From: CAYFHQ01 sp964342805
GTDB lineage: Bacteria > Bacillota > Clostridia > Peptostreptococcales > Acidaminobacteraceae
Direction of reading: 5' to 3'
NCBI GenBank assembly: GCA_964342805.1
Contig: CAYFHQ010000095.1
Span: 1-14,334, forward strand
Length of the DNA stretch: 14,334 bases
Part shown: positions 6,314-12,534 of the stretch, piece after piece
Layout: the number at the start of each line of letters is the position of its first letter
How positions within the stretch are numbered: position 1 is the first letter of the stretch
Made by a program: the position numbers and the translations under genes
The notes under the pieces: generated by a model
Databases searched by the model: none
Told to the model about the DNA's origin: nothing
Seen by the model: only the letters and a program-made list of their open reading frames with translations

Positions 6314-7713
6314 GCCGTTTCCATCCCTTCCTCAGCAACCCGGTGGGTCTTCCACTTGTCCCACTTGAAGGCCACAAAAATCACCAGGGCTTCTGTCACT
6401 TCACTGATCACCATGCCCAGCCAAAGGGTCCATACTGGCCACCCTAGGACCACCGCTGCCAGATAGCTAAAGGGCAGTTGAATGATCCACCTGGAAGCTA
6501 TGCCTGAAATCAACATGGGCATATTCCAACCGGACCCGGTGAAAACAATCCCCAGGCCAAAGGTGATGCCCAGGAAGACCATGGAGAACATACCAATACG
6601 GATGAGCATGACCCCTTCGCTGATCACCTCCATGTTGTCGGTAAAAATCCCCATGAGTGGCTCAGCACCAAAGGCAGCCAGGCCTGTCAACGCCAGCATA
6701 ACACCTACACCAAAACTGGCTGCAGTGATGGCCGTTTGTTTGGCCCGATCAATATTGTCCTGGCCAAGACACTGGCCAACGATGGTACTTCCGCCCATAC
6801 TCATACCCAGGAGGGGCATGATCACAACGCCAAACATACGATTTACGATACTATAGGCCGCTACCACAGGGGTCCCATAGAGAGAAATCAATTTCAGAAT
6901 GAAGATAGCCGACCCATTTCGGAAGACCATTTCCAGGCCTGAAGGGAGGCCAATGGTCAGTAGCTGCCTGTCCAGGGCAGGGTCCAGACGGAAGAGGCCC
7001 CGAATGGAGATTTTAATGTGGGTCCTGCCACTAATTAGGATATAGAAACCTGTTACAAAGGCAAAAAAGGTTGCTACAACCGTTGCCAAGGCTGCCCTAT
7101 ATACACCCAGACCAAGTCCAGGGATGACAAACTGGGTAAAACCTAGGTTGATGGGCAGGCTGTCAAACATAAAAATGGGGTCTAGTATAACGTTCAGGAG
7201 GGCTGAGGCCCCCATGAGATACATGGGCTTCTTGGAGTCTCCAATACACCGTAAGGCCGTATAGACCGTGTAAGAGGAAAACATGAAGGGTAGGAAAAAC
7301 ACCCGCACCCGTCCATACTCGAGTATGTAGTTAATGACCTCTGGGTCTTTCGAGAAAAAGTGGGCAAAGGGCTCCAGGGCAAACCAAAAGAGGACAGCAG
7401 CTATGGCTGCCATGATCCATTTGAAAGTTACGGTCTGCTCGATGGCCTTGCGGGTACCCTCCAGGTCCCCCTTGCCGTACCGCTGAGAAATAATTGATAT
7501 GGAACTGACCCCAATAATTTCATTGAGGATGTCCACCAACCAAAAAATCGTAGCAAAAATCCCAACAGCGGCAACTGCTTGAAAGGAAATGCGCCCGATC
7601 CAAATCATGTCCACAAAGTCATATAGGGTGTGGGATAAAAAGCCCAGCATGGTCGGGACTGCCATGAATAATAAGTTACTTAGAATATTGCCTTTTGTTA
7701 TGTCTCGTTTCAT
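6310..7713 (-). CDS. MATE family multi-drug / small-molecule efflux transporter
   Basis: A 467-residue inner membrane protein with about twelve hydrophobic segments, arranged as two similar halves as in MATE (NorM/DinF-type) cation-coupled antiporters. Family-like stretches include the start KGNILSNLLFMAVPTMLG, DFVDMIWIGRIS, a GVSSISIISQRYGKGD loop (about 68-83), and in the second half GMSMGGSTIVGQCLGQ. The ATG at 7713 has AAGGAGG about 8 bases upstream. It is the first gene of a tightly overlapping operon with an aminotransferase and peptidase T. That context suggests an exported amino acid, peptide or derivative, but the substrate cannot be read from the sequence. Confidence 0.93.
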   Translation of the reverse strand: MKRDITKGNILSNLLFMAVPTMLGFLSHTLYDFVDMIWIGRISFQAVAAVGIFATIFWLVDILNEIIGVSSISIISQRYGKGDLEGTRKAIEQTVTFKWIMAAIAAVLFWFALEPFAHFFSKDPEVINYILEYGRVRVFFLPFMFSSYTVYTALRCIGDSKKPMYLMGASALLNVILDPIFMFDSLPINLGFTQFVIPGLGLGVYRAALATVVATFFAFVTGFYILISGRTHIKISIRGLFRLDPALDRQLLTIGLPSGLEMVFRNGSAIFILKLISLYGTPVVAAYSIVNRMFGVVIMPLLGMSMGGSTIVGQCLGQDNIDRAKQTAITAASFGVGVMLALTGLAAFGAEPLMGIFTDNMEVISEGVMLIRIGMFSMVFLGITFGLGIVFTGSGWNMPMLISGIASRWIIQLPFSYLAAVVLGWPVWTLWLGMVISEVTEALVIFVAFKWDKWKTHRVAEEGMETA

Positions 7714-7736
7714 TGTCCCCCTCCTTGTCTCCTCCT

Positions 7737-7742
7737 ATTGTA
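7737..7742 (-). promoter_or_regulatory. Possible -10 element upstream of the MATE operon
   Basis: TACAAT on the minus strand, about 24 bases before the MATE start codon. It matches the -10 consensus at five of six positions, but no recognisable -35 box lies 16-18 bases upstream. The space between the preceding terminator and the MATE gene is only about 60 bases, so any dedicated promoter must be here. Confidence 0.35.
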
Positions 7743-7773
7743 ACCCTTTCTAAGTCAGCAAAACAGACCTATT

Positions 7774-7821
7774 TCAAAAAATTAAACGATCGTCAGAAGA
7801 TCTTATCTTCTAACGATCGTT
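7774..7821 (-). terminator. Strong intrinsic terminator of the ABC export operon
   Basis: A 17-base stem with a 3-base loop (arms 7805-7821 and 7785-7801; each arm carries AACGATCGT), followed on the minus strand by TTTAATTTTTT. The single non-Watson-Crick position is a G-U wobble in the minus-strand RNA but a C-A mismatch in the plus-strand RNA, which confirms the direction. It lies 39 bases after the permease stop codon. Confidence 0.93.
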
Positions 7822-7859
7822 GAACTTGTTTGCACCTATTTTGCACTCATTCACACAAA

Positions 7860-9173
7860 TTATTCGTTGCGAATGGCTTCAAGGGCTGAAAGACGCATGG
7901 CCCGTCGTGCAGGGTAGTAGCCCGAAAGAACACCTACCATACAGGAAAAGACCAAGGCCAGACCACTTAACCATAGGGGGATCACGGACATGGCACTGTC
8001 TGGAGCGCCGCCCATAAAGCCACCCATGAGCTGTAAGCCTGCTGTATTCATTAAGTGGGACACACCGTAGCTTAGGGCCAGGCCTGCCAGACCACCCAAG
8101 AGACCAATGAGGCCTGCTTCAAACAAGAAGAGTCTTTTGATGTCTCTTAGTTCAGCACCTAGGACCTTCATGACACCAATCTCCCTGGTCCGCTCGTAAA
8201 TGGACATGATCATGGTGTTGGTAATGCCAAGGGCTGCTACAAAGAGGGAGACCCCTCCAATGGCAGCCAGAACCAAACGGATTCCCTTGGACTGCTCTTG
8301 CAGTTCCACTAGGATATCAGACAGGGACCAGACCTGTAGGCCTAGGGCCTTGATCGAGGCTTGGACATCCTGCACATTGGCGATGTCATCCACCTTCACC
8401 TTTACGGACCGGTATTTATCCTCTGAATTATTCCTTCGTCTGTTATTGTTTTGGTTGCCGTTGTTGCGATTTTTACGTTTATAGTTTTCTTGAATCTTGG
8501 TCAGGTCTTCCAGGTTCATGTAGACGCTGTAATCCGAATAATTGTCTGTTCGTTCCAGGATACCTGCAGCAGCCAGGGCCGTGCCCCGGCCTCGGTTTTG
8601 TGACCAGGCCTCGTCCTCCACAAAGAGGGCCAAACGGGCTTCCATTACATCTACTTCAACTTCTTTCCACTGGCGGCTACGGGGGTCACGGAAGCGGTTG
8701 ACCGCTTCTGGACCGAAGACGATCTGGTTTTTCCGGTCGCCCGTCAGTCCTTCTCCCTCTGCCACTTTAATGTCAAAAGCCTTCATGTTTTCTGGGGTTA
8801 CCCCATTAATACTGATGTTGGCTTCATATCGTCCTGTGGAAATCAGACCATAGATTTCAAAGACAGGCATTACCGCCTCCACATGGGCAAGGTCCTCCAT
8901 GAGTTTGACTGCGTCATCATCAAGGGGAATGGTCTTTTCCGGCGGACTCTCCCCTTCTGGGTAGTAGCCACCAGCAGCATTGACCTCGATGGTCGTAATA
9001 CTGCCCATTTGCTCCAGGTTCTTTTGTGTACTTTCCTGGAGGCCCACCCCAATGGAGATCATAATCACAATGGAGGCTGTGCCAATGATTACACCAAGGA
9101 CTGTAAGAAAGGTTCTGGCCTTTCTCCGCCAGAGGTTTCGCAGTCCCATCATGATCAAATCATGACTACTCAT
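7860..9173 (-). CDS. ABC transporter permease, MacB/FtsX type
   Basis: A membrane subunit of about 437 residues with the MacB/LolC layout. An N-terminal amphipathic stretch (LRNLWRRKARTFLTVLGVIIG) leads into the first membrane helix (about 22-45). A large extracytoplasmic MacB_PCD-type domain follows (about 46-295), then three helices of the FtsX domain (about 297-325, 350-378 and 398-420), with MIMSIYERTREIGVMKVLGA between the first two and YYPARRAMRLSALEAIRNE at the end, both typical. An Asn/Arg-rich low-complexity insert interrupts the periplasmic-type domain at about 232-250. The start is ambiguous: three ATG codons in a row lie at 9179, 9176 and 9173. I chose 9173 because it is 6 bases from GGAGG. 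The gene overlaps the end of the surface protein gene and probably pairs with the ATPase encoded at 11591-12322. Confidence 0.93.
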   Translation of the reverse strand: MSSHDLIMMGLRNLWRRKARTFLTVLGVIIGTASIVIMISIGVGLQESTQKNLEQMGSITTIEVNAAGGYYPEGESPPEKTIPLDDDAVKLMEDLAHVEAVMPVFEIYGLISTGRYEANISINGVTPENMKAFDIKVAEGEGLTGDRKNQIVFGPEAVNRFRDPRSRQWKEVEVDVMEARLALFVEDEAWSQNRGRGTALAAAGILERTDNYSDYSVYMNLEDLTKIQENYKRKNRNNGNQNNNRRRNNSEDKYRSVKVKVDDIANVQDVQASIKALGLQVWSLSDILVELQEQSKGIRLVLAAIGGVSLFVAALGITNTMIMSIYERTREIGVMKVLGAELRDIKRLFLFEAGLIGLLGGLAGLALSYGVSHLMNTAGLQLMGGFMGGAPDSAMSVIPLWLSGLALVFSCMVGVLSGYYPARRAMRLSALEAIRNE

Positions 9174-11610
9174 CATCATCCTCCAGTTCCATCAGAAGCT
9201 GAGCTTTTTTCTTCCGACGGCGCCAAACAACAAAACCAATGACCGCTACAAGTCCAAGACCCCCAAGGATGTACATCCATTTTTGGTTGCCTTGACCTTC
9301 ACCCTCAGGTCCAAGGTCTCCTGGCATAGGACCCAATTCTCCTTCACCAAAATCCTCTCCCGGGAAGCTTTCGCCACCAGATCCAGCAGAGATGAACATG
9401 GAAAAGGGCTTTCTCACTTCACTGGGATTACCAAGGGCGTCTTCAAAGGTAAAGACGATCTCCCCTTGAAGTTCACCTTCTTGGGCAGGGATCACTGTGC
9501 CGGCAAAGTAGTTGCTATTGCCAGACTCAAAGTTGCCAACAAAGTAGGAGGCATTTTGAGTAGGGAAGTCCCCTTCCAGTTTGACAAACATGTTGGCCAT
9601 GGGCGCTCGACCCATGTTGTAAAATTCTACTTCAATATCCGTTGGACGACCCACAGTTGCGTCAAAGGGCACCATTGGATCAGAAACTTCTAAGCGGATC
9701 GGTTGGGACACATTGATCCCAATGCTTTCTTCCTCTTGGAAGGGCTTTTTCTGTGAGTCATAGGCATTGCCCTTGCCGTCCTCGTACTCCATTTTTAGGT
9801 TTAGGTTATAGGCCTTGACCTGGGCGTCCCGCTTGGTTTTCAAGCGTAAGACATAGTCTACCGTCTCCTGGCGACCAATCTTTTCAACAAAGAAGGAAGA
9901 CGAAGAGTCCACAGGACTAAAGACGCCGTCATCAGAAGAAATAGACACCTTAATGTTCTTCACCATTTCATCAGCATTGGTGTTATACAGGCTTAGGGTA
10001 ATGTCAAACTCTTCACCAGCCATAACCGACTCGCCACCAAAATCATAATTTTTGATCATAATCTTTGGCCGACCAAGACCCGCAGAACCCTTAGAAGAAA
10101 TGCCTACGTACTCTTTTCGTTCTTTTGCGTCTGCTTCGCTTTCACCCTCGGTCTTATACCGAAGGGTAATAAAGAAGTCATTGTGGCCGGTTTGAATATC
10201 AGACTTGGCCAGGAAGTCGAAGGTCATGCTATGAACATCCCCTTGCTTGACCTCACGAATGACCTTTTTGGGTGCAGAAGTCGCAGCAAAATCACCTGGA
10301 TAGGTAACAGAAACTTCTACCCAATCCGCCTCGATTGGTGTTTTGTTTTCAAAGTCAAAACTTACCGTAAATTCGTCTCCAGAGACAACAGACCCAGGTG
10401 CCTGGACATTTCGAACTTCCATGTCGATTGCTGAGCTGTCCTTCCCTTCAACATTGACATACATGGTGGATGTTTTTTCGTATTCGTTACCAACAGCATC
10501 AATATAAGTCATCTTTGCAGTCAGTTCATAAACACCTGATTTTGCTGTTGGTGCTGGTAGAAACTTAAAGTAGACACTGTCTTCATCTTTTGCCTTGATC
10601 AGGTCAATGGCCTTGGTGTCCACATCTTTAATGAGGCGTAGGCCATCCTTGGAAAATCCGTCGATGGTTACTCGAATATCCCGGGCTTCCAGCGTTCCCT
10701 TATTGGCAATCGTCAAAAGAATGGCGTCTTCCACACCTGCCACACAAGTTTCACCAACAAACCGATAGTCAGTGACACCTAGTATAGGTTCTACACCGCC
10801 ATTTTCGATCTTGATATAGTACTTATCCGTTGAGCTAAAGCTGTCCCCCCAGCTGTTCTGGTAGGTTAGTTTGAGTTTTAGCTCATAGATTTTTGACTTG
10901 GCCAAAGGGGACACCGTCAGATTAAATCGGCCTGTACCGCCCTCTTTCTTGGTTACCTTTTCAGCAGACCCCACCAGCTTGGCATTTTCAATGAGGAAGG
11001 GGAGGTCTTTCGTTGAGTTTTCAAATGCGATTTCAACATTCTTAGCTGTGTAGGACGCATCATTAACGAGAGGGATGTCCAGTTCAATCACTTTTCCAGC
11101 TTCAAAGGACTGAACCTCACCATCGCCAGCGACTTTTACAACTGGCTTGTACTTTGTTGTGTCGGTTGGTGTACTAGAACCCCCAGAAGAATAGGTTGTT
11201 GCCTGGGTAACCGTAACCGTTTGTGTACCAATTGTGGACCCATTGTTCAAGAAGGTCAGGCTCAAGGAATTTCCAGTACCCACTCGTTTTAAGGAAACTG
11301 CCTTTGTTGTTGCTCCATTGGCCCCAAAAACAGCGCCTAGGCTGACCATGGGATTCCCATCAGACGAGACAAAGTCTGAGCCTCCAATTTGCATATAAGA
11401 CGTATTCCCAGAGTGAACGGTTCCAGTAGAGTTCTGGGCGGTTACAGTTAATGTAAACACTTCATTCAACTGAATATCGTCATCGGACGATGTATAGCTT
11501 GTTACGATGATATCATTGGCACCCGCAAAACTCGCGCCCGGCACCAGGCCGATGACCATTACAATTGCGATCATCCATGGTAGTAGGTTTCTAACTTGTC
11601 TCCTGTGCAT
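9166..11610 (-). CDS. COG1361-like membrane-anchored surface protein with tandem Ig-like beads
   Basis: An exported protein of about 814 residues. Residues 1-29 look like a signal peptide (basic start, hydrophobic MIAIVMVIGLVPG, cleavage after ASFA). Then come about six beta-sandwich units of 100-120 residues each (near 32-137, 155-270, 275-388, 394-504, 514-635 and 640-741), each opening with a strand pair around V-x-x-G-x-x-F-x-x-x-x-x-x-N. This is the pattern of CARDB/NEW3-like domains in COG1361 proteins. An acidic Gly/Glu/Pro-rich linker (742-777) leads to one membrane helix (about 778-796), a basic RRRKKK stop-transfer and a very acidic tail ending ELEDDDE. The start at 11610 is chosen for an AAGGGGG site about 10 bases upstream; ATGs at 11619 and 11634 are possible. 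It overlaps both neighbours, so it is likely part of the exporter or its substrate. No enzymatic motif is seen. Confidence 0.85.
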   Translation of the reverse strand: MHRRQVRNLLPWMIAIVMVIGLVPGASFAGANDIIVTSYTSSDDDIQLNEVFTLTVTAQNSTGTVHSGNTSYMQIGGSDFVSSDGNPMVSLGAVFGANGATTKAVSLKRVGTGNSLSLTFLNNGSTIGTQTVTVTQATTYSSGGSSTPTDTTKYKPVVKVAGDGEVQSFEAGKVIELDIPLVNDASYTAKNVEIAFENSTKDLPFLIENAKLVGSAEKVTKKEGGTGRFNLTVSPLAKSKIYELKLKLTYQNSWGDSFSSTDKYYIKIENGGVEPILGVTDYRFVGETCVAGVEDAILLTIANKGTLEARDIRVTIDGFSKDGLRLIKDVDTKAIDLIKAKDEDSVYFKFLPAPTAKSGVYELTAKMTYIDAVGNEYEKTSTMYVNVEGKDSSAIDMEVRNVQAPGSVVSGDEFTVSFDFENKTPIEADWVEVSVTYPGDFAATSAPKKVIREVKQGDVHSMTFDFLAKSDIQTGHNDFFITLRYKTEGESEADAKERKEYVGISSKGSAGLGRPKIMIKNYDFGGESVMAGEEFDITLSLYNTNADEMVKNIKVSISSDDGVFSPVDSSSSFFVEKIGRQETVDYVLRLKTKRDAQVKAYNLNLKMEYEDGKGNAYDSQKKPFQEEESIGINVSQPIRLEVSDPMVPFDATVGRPTDIEVEFYNMGRAPMANMFVKLEGDFPTQNASYFVGNFESGNSNYFAGTVIPAQEGELQGEIVFTFEDALGNPSEVRKPFSMFISAGSGGESFPGEDFGEGELGPMPGDLGPEGEGQGNQKWMYILGGLGLVAVIGFVVWRRRKKKAQLLMELEDDDE

Positions 11611-12322
11611 CTTGCACATACCCCCTTGTGTCATTGATCTCTATTTTTTCTACATTGCCGTCACGGATGTAGATCACTTTGTCTGCAAACTCGGCCACCT
11701 CACGGTCATGGGTAACCATAATCAAACATTGGTTGCGGTCACGGACCATTTTTAACATGATCCCCAGTACTTCGACGGTTGTTTTGGTGTCTAAGTTCCC
11801 TGTAGGCTCGTCGGCAAAAATAATGCTCGGTGACCCTACAAAGGCCCTGGCGATCCCAACCCGTTGTTGCTGGCCCCCGGACATCTGTGTTGGCTTGTGG
11901 AGGACATACTTTTTAAGCCCCACAGCCTTTAGCACAGAAAGGGCTTCTTTTTCTCTTTTTTCCTTTTTCACTTTTCGGAACATTTGAGGCAGTGCTACAT
12001 TTTCCATTGCCGTTAGGGTCGGCAGCAGGTTATAGGACTGAAAGATAAAGCCAATGTGTTCCTGGCGGAATTTGGCCAATTGCTTTTCTGTCATTTGTGA
12101 CACCAACTGCCCCTGCATATGGATGGTTCCCTTTGTGGGCTTCTCCAATCCAGCGATCATGTTGAGCAAGGTGGACTTGCCTGACCCTGAGGGTCCAAGG
12201 ATACAGCAGACCTCCCCTTGAAAAATATCCAGTGAAACATCGTCAAGGGCCTTCACTTTTTCTTGGCCCACCCGGTAAATCTTACGCAGGTTACGGATTT
12301 TTATAGCTGGTTTATCTCCGAT
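11591..12322 (-). CDS. ABC transporter ATP-binding protein, LolD/MacB type, with apparent near-cognate ATC start
   Basis: Cytoplasmic ATPase that should energise the FtsX-type permease of this operon. All nucleotide-binding motifs are intact (numbered from the ATC): A-loop Tyr16 in RKIYRVG, Walker A GPSGSGKST (43-51), Q-loop Gln95 in FIFQSYNLLP, a signature with Met in place of the usual Leu (MSGGQQQRVGIARA, from 147), Walker B IIFADEPTGNLD (from 167) and H-loop His205. No ATG, GTG or TTG exists between an in-frame TGA at 12340-12338 and the GTG at 12271. Starting at that GTG would remove the first strand and the A-loop tyrosine. The strong site AAAGGAGGGG is 8 bases before ATC at 12322-12320, and is 59 bases from the GTG. 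The near-cognate ATC is therefore the best start; a mutated or misread ATG is the alternative. The conservative GTG version spans 11591-12271 (226 residues). Confidence 0.88.
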   Translation of the reverse strand: MGDKPAIKIRNLRKIYRVGQEKVKALDDVSLDIFQGEVCCILGPSGSGKSTLLNMIAGLEKPTKGTIHMQGQLVSQMTEKQLAKFRQEHIGFIFQSYNLLPTLTAMENVALPQMFRKVKKEKREKEALSVLKAVGLKKYVLHKPTQMSGGQQQRVGIARAFVGSPSIIFADEPTGNLDTKTTVEVLGIMLKMVRDRNQCLIMVTHDREVAEFADKVIYIRDGNVEKIEINDTRGYVQDAQETS

Positions 12323-12337
12323 AAGGCTCCCCTCCTT
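12320..12337 (-). promoter_or_regulatory. Strong ribosome binding site placed before an ATC codon
   Basis: AAGGAGGGG on the minus strand, with the GGAGG core at 12335-12331, followed by 8 bases and then ATC at 12322-12320. This is the spacing expected for a start codon, and the reading frame is that of the ABC ATPase. It decides the start assigned to that gene. Confidence 0.7.
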
Positions 12338-12373
12338 TCACCTTTTTCTCACTTACCTTTATGGTCTTCTTTC

Positions 12374-12413
12374 TCTCAAAAAAGAAACCCTTGTCCCTAG
12401 GGGACAAAGGTTT
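12374..12413 (-). terminator. Intrinsic terminator between the sensor kinase and the ABC operon
   Basis: A 13-base stem with a 3-base loop (arms 12401-12413 and 12385-12397; core GTCCC/GGGAC), followed on the minus strand by CTTTTTTGAG. One pair is G-U in the minus-strand RNA and C-A in the plus-strand RNA, showing the direction. It could simply end the kinase transcript, although it is 120 bases past that stop codon, or act as an attenuator in the leader of the ABC operon. Confidence 0.85.
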
Positions 12414-12454
12414 CATCATTTAGAAATTACCTTCCGTATAATGGTAGCATAAAA

Positions 12455-12476
12455 ACTGTAGCTAAATAGTTACAGT
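12455..12476. promoter_or_regulatory. Near-perfect palindrome, candidate operator
   Basis: Two 10-base arms, ACTGTAGCTA and TAGTTACAGT, separated by AA, with a single mismatch between the arms. The two-fold symmetry and length fit a dimeric helix-turn-helix regulator site. It has no U-tract after it, so it is not a terminator. The regulator is unknown and no regulator gene of this kind lies in the window. Confidence 0.45.
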
Positions 12477-12510
12477 ACCATGAAAGTTTCCTTACATTCC
12501 AACAATATTC

Positions 12511-12527
12511 TGTACACAAGGTGTACA
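12511..12527. promoter_or_regulatory. Perfect 7-base inverted repeat, candidate operator
   Basis: TGTACAC at 12511-12517 and GTGTACA at 12521-12527 around AAG, lying 8 bases from the stop codon of the sensor kinase. It shares the ACTGTA/TGTACA flavour of the palindrome 35 bases away but is not the same sequence. It may belong to the promoter region of the ABC operon. Confidence 0.4.
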
Positions 12528-12534
12528 AGTCAAA

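Noticed and set aside
12437..12442. A perfect TATAAT on the plus strand
   Set aside because: No matching -35 box lies 16-18 bases upstream, and it would drive transcription antisense into the kinase gene. Probably chance in an AT-rich spacer.
12455..12527. Naming the palindromes as operators of a particular GntR (YtrA-like) regulator
   Set aside because: The symmetry suits such a regulator, but the sequences do not match a known consensus closely enough and no GntR gene is present in the window.
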